Of a DNA stretch of 34,904 nt, positions 7,762 to 15,976 are shown in pieces. Numbering within the stretch: position 1 is the stretch's first letter; the number at the start of each line of letters is the position of its first letter. The stretch comes from Butyrivibrio sp. NC2007 (GTDB taxonomy: Bacteria > Bacillota > Clostridia > Lachnospirales > Lachnospiraceae), in contig NZ_ATWY01000024.1 of assembly GCF_000421405.1 (NCBI RefSeq), forward strand, positions 1 to 34,904, in the 5' to 3' direction. Under the pieces are notes generated by a model. That model did not search any database, was not told the origin of the DNA, and saw only the letters and a program-made list of their open reading frames with translations. The position numbers and the translations under genes were made by a program.

Positions 7762-9021
7762 ATGGGGAACGCATGCAGCATAGAGGAACACAGAAAAAAG
7801 ACACAGGCAGGAGCACCTGCAGACGGATACACAGATGAACTTGCAGCAAAGTTCGCAGAAGAGGTGGGCGTTCCACCAAGACCAAGCGAAGTTAAAAATG
7901 AGATTGATGAGAGAGGCGCATTTGTAAGACAGCCCAATGCTTTCATTGCTAAGGCAGGAGAGGGCGAAGGCGAGTGGAAGCCTGAAGCAGGAAGATACCA
8001 GATATACTGGATGAAGGGCTGCAACTGGTCAAACAGACCTGTAATCGTAAGAGATATTTTAGGTCTTACAGACGTCATCTATGACATCAGAACTTCTCAC
8101 AGCGGTGAGACAAACAGATACGGTCACGGCTTTGGTGATCAGGAGGGCTTTAAGGATCCCAGAACCGGAGCATACTTCCTCTCTGAGTTTTATCAGAGAG
8201 CAAACCCTGATTTTAAGGGCAGAGCAACAACACCTACTATCGTTGATATCAAAGAAAAGAAGGCAGTTAACAATGACTACCACAGAATGACCAACTATCT
8301 TGAGGTAAACTTCAGAGCACTTCAGCCTGAAGATGCACCGGACCTTTACCCGGTAAAGTACAGGGATGTCATCGATGAGTTCAATGACTGGCTTTTCCCT
8401 CATGTAAACAACGGACATTACAGAATGGCTTTCTGCCAGTCTGTTGAAGCTTATGATGAGGCATTTGATGACTTTTATGATTCACTGGATAAGCTGGAGA
8501 AGAGACTTTCCGAGAACAGATTCCTCTTTGGTGATTACATCACAGATTCTGACATCAGATTCTTTGTGACCATTGTGAGATGGGATACTAGCTACTTCAG
8601 AAACGTAGGACCTACAAAGCACAGAATCGCTGACTATCCAAACATCTATGCATACATGAAGGAACTCTACAACATTCCTGCATTTAAGAATGCTACATTC
8701 GTGCATGATCTTGTACTTGGAAGAGGCGGAGACAGAGATGCTCTCTTTGCAGACTACAACGTAAGAATTTCAAGCCAGATCGACTACGATAAGCTCTGGG
8801 CAGATGATGGCAGCAGAGCTGCACTTTCATCCGATCCTAACGGTGACATCTACTTGCGTCACCCTAAGGGAGAGACAGTAGAGGATTACCAAAGTGAGAT
8901 TTCTGTTTCACACTGGAACTTTGAGTCTCACGCTGACAGAGATCCTTCAGATCCAAAGAACAGTCCGCTCAGAGTTGATGCAAGCAACAATCCTCTTAAG
9001 GGTCTTTTGAAGAACGAATAA
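7762..9021 (+). CDS. Glutathionyl-hydroquinone-reductase-like (Xi-class GST-like) protein, divergent fourth paralogue
   Basis: This 419-aa protein is the most divergent of the four. The active-site motif reads CNWS (Cys87), so the nucleophile is kept but Pro and Ala of CPWA are changed. It has a long N-terminal extension (about 60 residues) with ACSIEEHRKK as in the protein at 3500. Then come RATTPTIVDIKEKKAVNNDY, GHYRMAFCQ, DYITDSDIRFFVTIVRWD and a long polar C-terminal tail (about residues 345-419). The canonical Glu-Ser glutathione contacts are absent (NNDYHRMTNY). It lies between the importer genes and the peptidase. GGAGG at 7750 supports the start. Confidence 0.85.
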   Translation: MGNACSIEEHRKKTQAGAPADGYTDELAAKFAEEVGVPPRPSEVKNEIDERGAFVRQPNAFIAKAGEGEGEWKPEAGRYQIYWMKGCNWSNRPVIVRDILGLTDVIYDIRTSHSGETNRYGHGFGDQEGFKDPRTGAYFLSEFYQRANPDFKGRATTPTIVDIKEKKAVNNDYHRMTNYLEVNFRALQPEDAPDLYPVKYRDVIDEFNDWLFPHVNNGHYRMAFCQSVEAYDEAFDDFYDSLDKLEKRLSENRFLFGDYITDSDIRFFVTIVRWDTSYFRNVGPTKHRIADYPNIYAYMKELYNIPAFKNATFVHDLVLGRGGDRDALFADYNVRISSQIDYDKLWADDGSRAALSSDPNGDIYLRHPKGETVEDYQSEISVSHWNFESHADRDPSDPKNSPLRVDASNNPLKGLLKNE

Positions 9022-9046
9022 TTACTGATTGGCCGGGAGAACAACC

Positions 9047-10177
9047 ATGGGAAAAGAGATCGCAGACAGGATAACGGATTCATTCATAAAGCTTGCTGAG
9101 ATTGACGGCATAAGCTACGGGGAGAGGAAAGTTGCCGATCATCTTAAAAAGATATGGAAAGAGCTTGGAGTGGAGTTGAGTGAAGATAACGCCGGAGACA
9201 AGATTGGCGGTGATACGGGAAATTTGTTTGGCTCCGTACCCGGAAAGGGAGAGCTTAAAGACGCTGATCCGATCTTGTTCTGCGCTCACATGGATACAGT
9301 ATCTCCGGGAATTGGAAAAAAGATAGTCGTCCATGAGGACGGAAAAATAACCAGCGATAAAACTACAGTACTTGGCGCGGATGACAGAGCAGCCCTTACG
9401 GTGATCTATGAAGGCTATCGGCAGGTCCTTCTGGAGGATGTTGACCATGTACCTATCGAGTTTTTGTTCACGCCTGCAGAGGAAACATATACTGTTGGAG
9501 CTTCGTCTTTTGACTATTCCGTTGTGAAGGCGAAGAAAGCTTTTGTGCCGGATTGCAGCGGTGATTTCGGAGTGTATTCATCACAGGAGCCGACTCTTAT
9601 TTACTTTGAGATAACTGTTAAGGGGAAGTCAGCTCATGCGGGATTCGAGCCCGAGAACGGAATAAATTCAATAGCTGCTGCAGCTTCTGCTATTAGCAGA
9701 ATAAAGCAGGGCTGGGTGAATGATCACACATCACTGAATTTCGGAACCATTGAGGGCGGAACAGTCAGCAATGCAGTATCTGCTAAGGTGCTTATAAAGG
9801 GCGAGATCAGAAGTGCGGTTCATGAGGATGCTCTTGCAGCGTTTGAAAATGTCAGGAAGGTCTTTGAAGAAGAGACGGCTGCTATTGGTGCTTCGTTAGA
9901 GTTTTTCAGTGACATAAGGCTGAAGGCTTACAAGGCTAACGAGAGCGAAACAGGAAGCGCATTGGAGCTTTACAACAAGGCTCTTTCGGCGATCGGAGAA
10001 AGGTCTTTTCCCAAGAAATCATTCGGTGGAAGTGACAACAACGTGCTGGTCAGAAACGGAATCGACGGGCTGTGCATCTACAATGCCATGCATGAGATCC
10101 ACACGGTAAATGAGTATACAACAGTAGATGAATTGGTTAAGACCACACAGCTTGTCAAAAACATAATGACGGGCTGA
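9047..10177 (+). CDS. M20 family metallopeptidase (PepT/YqjE-like)
   Basis: This is a zinc-dependent aminopeptidase or deacylase of about 376 aa. I choose ATG 9047 (GGGAG 7 bp upstream); an in-frame TTG at 9029 lies before that site. Metal and catalytic residues are in the family's places: [17 protein letters not shown], the Glu-Glu pair in [12 protein letters not shown], Asp in VPDCSG and His in MHEIHT. The dimerisation domain has [17 protein letters not shown]. Family members cleave small peptides or N-acyl amino acids. Here it might release cysteine from a Cys-containing dipeptide or from an N-acetylated conjugate made by the GNATs; this is inferred by analogy with the SndA/HipO deacylases of Bacillus sulfur salvage. 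Confidence 0.88.
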   Translation: MGKEIADRITDSFIKLAEIDGISYGERKVADHLKKIWKELGVELSEDNAGDKIGGDTGNLFGSVPGKGELKDADPILFCAHMDTVSPGIGKKIVVHEDGKITSDKTTVLGADDRAALTVIYEGYRQVLLEDVDHVPIEFLFTPAEETYTVGASSFDYSVVKAKKAFVPDCSGDFGVYSSQEPTLIYFEITVKGKSAHAGFEPENGINSIAAAASAISRIKQGWVNDHTSLNFGTIEGGTVSNAVSAKVLIKGEIRSAVHEDALAAFENVRKVFEEETAAIGASLEFFSDIRLKAYKANESETGSALELYNKALSAIGERSFPKKSFGGSDNNVLVRNGIDGLCIYNAMHEIHTVNEYTTVDELVKTTQLVKNIMTG

Positions 10178-10196
10178 ATATATAGGAGGTTATTAA

Positions 10197-11126
10197 ATGG
10201 GAAAGACATACGACAGCATACTTGAACTGGTTGGACACACACCTATAGTGCAGCTTCACAAGCTGGAGGCGAAGGAGGACACGGTAGCTCACATTTATGC
10301 GAAGCTCGAGTTCTTCAATCCTACTGCAAGCGTTAAGGCACGTCCTGCCCTGAACATGGTGGAAGAGGCCGAAAAGGACGGAAGACTTAAACCCGGTGGA
10401 ACCATCATTGAGGGAACCAGCGGAAATACAGGAATAGGCCTTGCGGCAGTTGCTGCAGCAAAGGGATACAAGTGCATCATCTGCATGCCTGATAATCTGT
10501 CAAAAGAGCGCCTTCTTACCCTTAAGAGTTTCGGAGCAGAGGTAGTACTTACCGATTCCAAGCTCAACATGGCAGGAGCAGGTGCAAAGGCAGCTGAGAT
10601 TTTAGAGAAGACTCCGGGCGGAGTTATCATGGGACAGGGCGGAAACCCTGCTAACCCGGGAGCACATTATAAGACAACAGGTCCTGAGATCTGGGAGGAC
10701 CTTGATGGCAAGATTGATATTTTCCTTGCTGCATCAGGAACAGGCGGAACCATTTCAGGAGCGGGAGATTATCTTCGTGAGAAGAACCCTGATGTTGAGA
10801 TCATCGCAGTTGAGCCCAAGGGAAGCGCTGTTTTGAACGGCGGAGAACCGGGACCTCACAAGATCCAGGGAATCGGAGGTGGAGCAACTCCTCCTGTGAC
10901 AAAAGTAGAGCTCTTTAACGAAGTAATTGATGTAACTGATGAGGATGCTTATGTGTATGCAAGACTTATTCCTCATCTTGAAGGATTCTCTGTTGGTATT
11001 TCAGCAGGCGCAGCGCTCTGGGCAGCAGTACAGGTGGCTAAGCGCCCCGAAAACAAGGGCAAGAACATAGTTACAATAATTCCCGATAATGGCGACAGAT
11101 ATCTTTCCAGCGATCTTTATGATTAA
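10197..11126 (+). CDS. Divergent cysteine synthase family PLP enzyme
   Basis: This fold-type II PLP enzyme (309 aa) is related to O-acetylserine sulfhydrylase CysK. The PLP lysine is Lys47 in NPTASVKAR; the usual NPxxSVKDR has lost its Asp (Ala48). The substrate loop is GTSGNTG where the family has PTSGNTG. The active-site segment GQFxNPANP reads GQGGNPANP, and KIQGIGAGF reads KIQGIGGGA. The orthodox paralogue at 11248 keeps all of these. It is therefore probably an active beta-replacement or beta-elimination enzyme with an altered acceptor or donor, though loss of activity cannot be excluded. It is the last gene of the P2 unit. AGGAGGT lies 6 bp before the ATG. Confidence 0.88.
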   Translation: MGKTYDSILELVGHTPIVQLHKLEAKEDTVAHIYAKLEFFNPTASVKARPALNMVEEAEKDGRLKPGGTIIEGTSGNTGIGLAAVAAAKGYKCIICMPDNLSKERLLTLKSFGAEVVLTDSKLNMAGAGAKAAEILEKTPGGVIMGQGGNPANPGAHYKTTGPEIWEDLDGKIDIFLAASGTGGTISGAGDYLREKNPDVEIIAVEPKGSAVLNGGEPGPHKIQGIGGGATPPVTKVELFNEVIDVTDEDAYVYARLIPHLEGFSVGISAGAALWAAVQVAKRPENKGKNIVTIIPDNGDRYLSSDLYD

Positions 11127-11145
11127 TATTTGGCAATAAGTAAAC

Positions 11146-11202
11146 CATATACCTCCCGATAAGCTTTCTTTAATTTTCAAAGCTCTTTTGCCGTGATAGT
11201 AT
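11146..11202 (+). promoter_or_regulatory. P3: LysR-type dyad (imperfect) plus promoter of cysteine synthase
   Basis: CATATA (11146-11151), N6, GATAAG (11158-11163), then exactly 10 bp, -35 TTTTCA (11174-11179), a 17-bp spacer and -10 TAGTAT (11197-11202). The spacing is identical to P1, P2, P4 and P5 although both half-sites are weaker. The intergenic gap (11127-11247) holds nothing else. Confidence 0.65.
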
Positions 11203-11247
11203 CAATATATCAAAACAAAAGAACATAATTGATTGGAGGAAAAAATC

Positions 11248-12183
11248 ATGGCAGATATAAAGCAGAGCGCATTAGAACTTATTGGGGGAACACCACTTCT
11301 TCAGCTGAACAATTACAGCAAGAACGCAGGAGCTACAGGAGCAACAATCCTTGCAAAGCTTGAGTACTTAAATCCGGCAGGATCCGTTAAGGACAGAGTT
11401 GCACTTAACATGATAGAGGATGCAGAAAAGAGCGGAAAGCTCAAGGAAGGTGCAACAATCATCGAGCCTACCAGCGGAAATACAGGAATCGGTCTTGCAG
11501 CAGTTGCAGCAGCCAAGGGATACAGAACAATCCTTACACTTCCTGAGACCATGAGTGTTGAGAGAAGAAATCTTCTTAAGGCATACGGCGCAGAGATCGT
11601 TCTCACTGAGGGCGCAAAGGGCATGAAAGGTGCCATCGCCAAGGCTGAGGAGCTTGCAAGCGAGATACCGGGAGCTATCATCCTCGGACAGTTTGTAAAC
11701 CCTGCAAACCCTGCAATCCACAAGGCTACAACAGGTCCTGAGATCTGGAAGCAGACAGACGGAAAGGTTGACATCTTCATCGCAGGTGTTGGCACAGGCG
11801 GAACAGTTACAGGTGTAGGCGAATACTTAAAGGAGCAGAATCCTGACGTTAAGGTTATCGCTGTTGAGCCCGCAACAAGCCCCGTTCTTTCAAAGGGAAC
11901 AGCAGGACCTCACAAGATCCAGGGTATCGGCGCAGGTTTCGTACCTGACACACTCAACACCAAGATCTATGATGAAGTAATCGCAATCGAGAATGAAGAT
12001 GCTTTTGCTGAGGGCAAGAGATTTGCAGTTTCAGAAGGAATCCTGGTTGGTATTTCATCAGGTGCTGCACTTAAGGCAGCAACAATCGTTGCAAACAGAG
12101 AAGAGAACAAGGGCAAGAACATCGTAGTGCTTCTTCCCGACTCAGGTGACAGATATCTTTCAACACCTCTCTTCGCAGATTGA
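11248..12183 (+). CDS. cysK: Cysteine synthase (O-acetylserine sulfhydrylase)
   Basis: This orthodox 311-aa CysK makes cysteine from O-acetylserine and sulfide. It shows the PLP lysine (Lys48) in NPAGSVKDR, the phosphate/substrate loop [11 protein letters not shown], the active-site segment [16 protein letters not shown], the glycine-rich [19 protein letters not shown] and the C-terminal [10 protein letters not shown]. The ATG at 11248 has GGAGGA 7 bp upstream and is preferred to an in-frame TTG at 11233. It has its own promoter (P3) and is followed by a terminator. It is a clear paralogue of the divergent enzyme directly upstream. Confidence 0.95.
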   Translation: MADIKQSALELIGGTPLLQLNNYSKNAGATGATILAKLEYLNPAGSVKDRVALNMIEDAEKSGKLKEGATIIEPTSGNTGIGLAAVAAAKGYRTILTLPETMSVERRNLLKAYGAEIVLTEGAKGMKGAIAKAEELASEIPGAIILGQFVNPANPAIHKATTGPEIWKQTDGKVDIFIAGVGTGGTVTGVGEYLKEQNPDVKVIAVEPATSPVLSKGTAGPHKIQGIGAGFVPDTLNTKIYDEVIAIENEDAFAEGKRFAVSEGILVGISSGAALKAATIVANREENKGKNIVVLLPDSGDRYLSTPLFAD

Positions 12184-12224
12184 TAAGGCTCATAATAGTT
12201 TCTTTTTCATAACATATTTAAAGG

Positions 12225-12254
12225 TTGCTCCACGGCTCATTCGCTGTGGAGCAA
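12225..12254 (+). terminator. Terminator-like hairpin after cysteine synthase
   Basis: A 9-bp perfect stem TTGCTCCAC / GTGGAGCAA with a 12-nt loop. The following sequence is only weakly T-rich, so the efficiency is uncertain. Confidence 0.65.
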
Positions 12255-12267
12255 TTATCATAAATAA

Positions 12268-12336
12268 AATGAGTCACTGGGGACGTTTCAGTTTGACTCA
12301 TTTTGAGTCAAACTGAAACGTCCCCAGTGACTCATT
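12268..12336. repeat. REP-like pair, perfect 33-bp inverted repeat
   Basis: Two class A units (12270-12300 and 12304-12334) face each other with a 3-nt TTT loop. With flanking bases the arms are 33 bp (12268-12300 and 12304-12336) and perfectly complementary. Each unit has TGAGTCA at one end, TGACTCA at the other and a GGGGACGTTTCA core. Confidence 0.95.
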
Positions 12337-12360
12337 AATAAAAAACAGGATATGGTGGCT

Positions 12361-13548
12361 ATGGGAAAATACGATTTTGACAAGATTATTGACAGAAGAA
12401 ATACTGACTGTATCAAGTGGGATTTCGGTATGCAACGAAAGGGCAGGGATGACCTGCTTCCGCTATGGGTTGCTGACATGGATTTCAGGCTCCCCGAAGA
12501 AGTGGTAAAAGACATTTTAGACAGAGTGCAGCACGGAGTATTCGGCTACACGGATCCGGGTGATAAATACAGAAACACGGTTAAGGAGTGGTATGAGAGA
12601 AGGCATGGTTTTACTTTTGATGGAAAAGACATCACAGTTACCCCGGGAGTTGTCTACGCCATAGCCATTGCCATCAGGGCATTTACAGAGTCCGGCGATG
12701 CTGTACTGATTCAGCAGCCGGTGTACTATCCGTTTTATGAGACTATCGTTCTCAACAAAAGAAAAGTCGTCAACAATCAGCTTGTCTACAAAGGTGGGCA
12801 TTATGAAATAGATTTTGAAGATTTTGAGAAAAAGATCATTGATAACAATGTAAAGATGTTCCTGCTCTGCAGCCCGCATAATCCGGTGGGAAGAGTGTGG
12901 ACCGTGGAAGAGCTGACAAGGCTCGCGGAAATCTGCAAAAAGCATGATGTATATGTCTTTGCGGATGAGATTCACTCAGACTTTGTCTATCAGGGATTTA
13001 AGCATACTTCTTTCATGAGTCTTGCACCGGAACTGAGAGAAAAACTTGTGCTTGGAACTTCACCAAGCAAGACCTTTAATCTGGCGGGACTTCAGGTTGC
13101 AAATATCATCATACCCGATAAGGAAATGCATAGGTCTTTTGACAGAGAAAATGAAGCCGCCGGCTATTCACAGCCGAACGTCCTTGGAATGGTTGCCTGC
13201 ATGTCGGTTTATACAAAGGGCGAGCAGTGGCTGGATGAGCTTTTGGAGTACCTTAAGGAGAATCTTGATTACGTGAGGGAGTACTTAAAGGAGAGTATTC
13301 CACAGGTTAAGCTCATTGAACCTGAGGGAACTTATCTTATCTGGCTTGATTTCTCGGCAGTTACGGACAATCACAAGGAGCTTGAGGACATCATAGTCAA
13401 TAAGGCAAAGCTCTGGCTTGATCCGGGGATCATATTTGGCAGAGAGACTAATCTTTTTGAGAGGATCAACATAGCATGCCCGAGGTCAATTTTGAAACAG
13501 GCTTTGGAGCAGCTTAGTGAGGGAGTCAACGGGGACGGTTCTTTTTGA
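12361..13548 (+). CDS. patB: PatB/MalY-type C-S lyase (cystathionine beta-lyase)
   Basis: This fold-type I PLP enzyme (395 aa) cleaves the C-S bond of cystathionine, cystine or S-substituted cysteines. Landmarks are PLWVADMDF, CSPHNPVGRVW, ADEIHSDF and the PLP lysine (Lys237) in GTSPSKTFNLAGLQ. ATG 12361 has AGGA 11 bp upstream; an in-frame ATG at 12352 has it only 2 bp away, so I prefer 12361. The last residues, GVNGDGSF, are encoded by a REP-like unit (13521-13552), which also supplies the TGA; they are not part of the normal fold. Together with the next gene it forms a transsulfuration pair. Confidence 0.9.
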   Translation: MGKYDFDKIIDRRNTDCIKWDFGMQRKGRDDLLPLWVADMDFRLPEEVVKDILDRVQHGVFGYTDPGDKYRNTVKEWYERRHGFTFDGKDITVTPGVVYAIAIAIRAFTESGDAVLIQQPVYYPFYETIVLNKRKVVNNQLVYKGGHYEIDFEDFEKKIIDNNVKMFLLCSPHNPVGRVWTVEELTRLAEICKKHDVYVFADEIHSDFVYQGFKHTSFMSLAPELREKLVLGTSPSKTFNLAGLQVANIIIPDKEMHRSFDRENEAAGYSQPNVLGMVACMSVYTKGEQWLDELLEYLKENLDYVREYLKESIPQVKLIEPEGTYLIWLDFSAVTDNHKELEDIIVNKAKLWLDPGIIFGRETNLFERINIACPRSILKQALEQLSEGVNGDGSF

Positions 13549-13626
13549 CTCCTTTTTTCAGAAAAGTAGACATATAAGATGAAGTGGTAAAAAAGGAGTC
13601 AAAGAGAACCGTCCCCATTGACTCCC
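13521..13626. repeat. REP-like class B inverted pair (REPIN-like)
   Basis: Two 32-bp units (13521-13552 forward, 13595-13626 reverse) with a GGGGACGGTTCT core and GGAGTCA/TGACTCC ends flank 42 bp of unique sequence. The left unit overlaps the 3' end of patB. The whole patB-metB gap is made of this element plus a ribosome site. Confidence 0.92.
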
Positions 13627-13641
13627 TGGGAGGAGACATAG

Positions 13642-14790
13642 ATGGAAAATTACAGTATAGAGACGGTCTGCCAGTTGAATGATAAGTCAATTGCAGATCA
13701 GTGGGGAGCCCTGAGTTTCCCCATATATCAGTCGGCGACTTTCGCCCATCGGGGGCTTGGCGAGAGCACCGGCTTTGATTACACAAGAATGCAGAATCCA
13801 ACAAGGCAGCAGCTTGAGTACGTTGTGGCATCGCTTGAGCACGGCACCGATGCCATGGCTTTTGCCAGTGGAATGGCAGCAGTTGCGGCTGTGATGGAGC
13901 TCTTTAGACCTGATGATCACTTTATTGTGGATTCCGATCTTTACGGCGGAAGCATCAGGCTCTTTAACGAGATCAGTAAAAAGAATGGTCTGACCTTCAC
14001 CACAGGCGACCTCAGCAGTGGGGATTACAGATTTCTTTTCCAGAATAATACAAAGGCTGTATATCTCGAGACGCCCACCAATCCTATGATGAATGTTACG
14101 GACATCGCAGAGTTGGCAGTGGAAGCCCACAAGAGAGATGCGCTACTGATTGTGGACAACACTTTCCTGTCACCTTACTTCCAGAATCCTCTGGATCTTG
14201 GGGCTGACATCGTTATCCATTCCGGAACCAAGTTCCTGGGCGGACATCACGATACCATCGGAGGCTTCGTTGTTGTTAAGGATAAAGAGCTTGATGAGCG
14301 CCTACGCTATATCTACAAGACCACAGGCGCCGGCCTTTCACCCTTTGACAGCTGGCTGATCCTCCGCGGAATCAGGACGCTCTCGGTACGACTTGACCGC
14401 GCCCAGGAGAATGCTTTCAAGATTGCTGAGTACTTAAAGACCAACAAGTACGTGACCAAGGTCATCTATCCCGGCCTTCCCGAGCATCCGGGCTACAAGA
14501 TTTCCACGAAGCAGGCCAGGGGCTACGGAGCAATGCTGAGTTTCGAGGTTGAGTCAAAAGAGCTTGTGGAACATATTTTAAGGAGTCTTGAGCTGATCTA
14601 CTTTGCCGAGAGTCTTGGCGGAACAGAGACACTCATAACCTATCCCATTACACAGACCCATGCAGACGTGCCTAAGGATCTTTTAGCAAAGAACGGCATT
14701 ACCGACAGGCTTCTGAGGCTCTCAGTCGGAATTGAGAACGCGGACGACCTCATTGCAGATCTGGAGCAGGCTTTCGCCTCATTCTCTTGA
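13642..14790 (+). CDS. metB: Cys/Met metabolism PLP enzyme (cystathionine gamma-synthase / O-acylhomoserine thiolyase type)
   Basis: This 382-aa member of the MetB/MetC/MetI family joins an activated homoserine to cysteine or sulfide. Landmarks are YTRMQNPTRQQLE, AFASGMAA, ETPTNPMMNVTDI, VDNTFLSPYFQNP and the PLP lysine (Lys197) in HSGTKFLGGH. The C-terminal ESLGGTETLITYPITQTHAD resembles the Bacillus MetI branch (cystathionine gamma-synthase); gamma-lyases of the same family cannot be fully excluded. It has GGAGGAG before its ATG. Its TGA stop is the first three bases of a REP-like unit at 14788. With patB it would convert cysteine to homocysteine. Confidence 0.88.
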   Translation: MENYSIETVCQLNDKSIADQWGALSFPIYQSATFAHRGLGESTGFDYTRMQNPTRQQLEYVVASLEHGTDAMAFASGMAAVAAVMELFRPDDHFIVDSDLYGGSIRLFNEISKKNGLTFTTGDLSSGDYRFLFQNNTKAVYLETPTNPMMNVTDIAELAVEAHKRDALLIVDNTFLSPYFQNPLDLGADIVIHSGTKFLGGHHDTIGGFVVVKDKELDERLRYIYKTTGAGLSPFDSWLILRGIRTLSVRLDRAQENAFKIAEYLKTNKYVTKVIYPGLPEHPGYKISTKQARGYGAMLSFEVESKELVEHILRSLELIYFAESLGGTETLITYPITQTHADVPKDLLAKNGITDRLLRLSVGIENADDLIADLEQAFASFS

Positions 14791-14888
14791 AGTCATGGGG
14801 ACGGTTCTTTTGACTTCATGTTTTGAGTCAACGGGGACGTTTCAGATTGACTCACTTTGAGTCACTGGGGACGTTTCAGATTGACTCA
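14788..14888. repeat. Three REP-like units in direct orientation
   Basis: One class B unit (14788-14818, ends TGAAGTCA/TGACTTCA) is followed by two class A units (14824-14854 and 14858-14888) that differ at only two positions. All point the same way, unlike the inverted pairs elsewhere. The first base triplet is the metB stop codon. Confidence 0.9.
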
Positions 14889-14893
14889 TATTT

Positions 14894-15202
14894 GCATCAC
14901 AAGCGGCTTATTTTATAGGTGATGGTTGGAAGTGAAATTTGAATTGCATCACAAAAATTGGTATATGAAAAAATAGTTGGAAATTACAAACCTATACGCT
15001 TGGAAAATTTCATGGCTAACACAGTGGCTACATCACAGCTGCCTGCTCCACGGTACGTTGTGATGTAGTTTTTTGCAAGTATTACTAGATGCCACCTAAA
15101 ATCCTTTTTGTGATTTCCAACTATTTTTTATATGGAAGAGAGTTGTGGGGTGGTCGAAATAACGTTTCCAACCAAGGTGAAATTATTTGCCTGTTGTGAT
15201 GC
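14894..15202. mobile_element. MITE-like 309-bp long inverted repeat element
   Basis: The terminal inverted repeats are GCATCACAA (14894-14902) and TTGTGATGC (15194-15202). Inside, GGTTGGAA (14924) pairs with TTCCAACC (15166), ATAGTTGGAAATTACAAA (14973-14990) with a near-complement around 15108-15124, and CTACATCACA (15028-15037) with TGTGATGTAG (15059-15068). The whole element can fold as one long imperfect hairpin. No open frame or transposase is visible. A target-site duplication is not clear. It accounts for most of the 520-bp gene-free gap between metB and the SGNH hydrolase. Confidence 0.65.
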
Positions 15203-15213
15203 TATAGCAGAAG

Positions 15214-15270
15214 TTTATAACAGGCTATAACAGATGTGTATTTTACGCCGGGACAGGCCTCGTGCATAAT
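15214..15270 (+). promoter_or_regulatory. P4: LysR-type dyad operator plus sigma-A promoter
   Basis: TTTATA (15214-15219), N6, TATAAC (15226-15231), then 10 bp, -35 TTTACG (15242-15247), a 17-bp spacer and -10 CATAAT (15265-15270). It drives the SGNH hydrolase and ties that gene to the cystine transport regulon. Confidence 0.75.
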
Positions 15271-15310
15271 TAATTTGTAAGATAAACATGCACCTGAAAA
15301 GAGGTCTGAT

Positions 15311-15976
15311 ATGAAGAATATTCTTGCGTTTGGCGATTCAAATACATGGGGACTGGTTCCCGGAACTAAGGAGAGATATCCCTGGGGAGTAAGATGGACA
15401 AGCCTGGTTCAGGAGAGCCTTTCCGATGCCAGAGTTATAGAAGAGGGATTGTGCGGAAGGACAACAGTTTTTGAAGATGAGCTTCGTCCATTAAGAAAGG
15501 CTTTAGATGCGCTTCCTATGGTGCTTGAGAGCACGTATCCGGTGGATGCGGTGATCATTATGCTGGGCACAAATGACTGCAAATCTTTATTCCATGCTAA
15601 TGCCTACACCATAGCCAAGGGCCTTGAGCAGTGCCTTAATACAATCAGCAGCTACGTTTCTTCAGATAAGATACTGGTTGTATCGCCGATTCATTTGGGG
15701 GAAGAAGTTTGGAGAGAAGATAAAGATCCCGAGTTTGACAGCCGCTCAGTAGAGACAAGTAAGGATCTTCAGAAGTTCTACAGACAGGTTGCAAAGGAGA
15801 GAGGATATAAGTTCCTGGCAGCTTCGGATTATTCAAGGCCCAGCAATATCGATGAGGAGCATATGGACGAAGAGGGACATAAGAAGCTGGCAGAAGCTAT
15901 TCTTGAGAAGATACAGGAGATGAAGATAGCTAAAATGGACAAAGACAAGGGGACGTTTCAGTTTGGCTCATTTTGA
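15311..15976 (+). CDS. SGNH/GDSL-family hydrolase
   Basis: This cytoplasmic serine esterase has 221 aa, with no signal peptide. Block I is FGDSNTWG with the nucleophile Ser10, block III is LGTND, and the catalytic Asp/His are in DEEHMDEEGH. It resembles the short arylesterase-like branch that deacylates small esters. Its promoter (P4) matches those of the cystine uptake units, so a substrate linked to sulfur metabolism, such as an O-acyl amino acid or a thioester, is possible but unproven. The C-terminal KGTFQFGSF is translated from a REP-like unit, which also supplies the stop; the native C-terminus was probably near residue 212. Confidence 0.87.
   Translation: MKNILAFGDSNTWGLVPGTKERYPWGVRWTSLVQESLSDARVIEEGLCGRTTVFEDELRPLRKALDALPMVLESTYPVDAVIIMLGTNDCKSLFHANAYTIAKGLEQCLNTISSYVSSDKILVVSPIHLGEEVWREDKDPEFDSRSVETSKDLQKFYRQVAKERGYKFLAASDYSRPSNIDEEHMDEEGHKKLAEAILEKIQEMKIAKMDKDKGTFQFGSF

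Noticed and set aside
11313..11795. 160-codon minus-strand frame
   Set aside because: It is antisense to cysK, and a similar shadow occurs over the paralogue at 10295-10630.
13553..13594. Promoter for metB between the two class B repeat units
   Set aside because: TATAAG occurs at 13573, but there is no matching half-site, no -35 at the expected distance and no good -10, so it does not fit the shared architecture.
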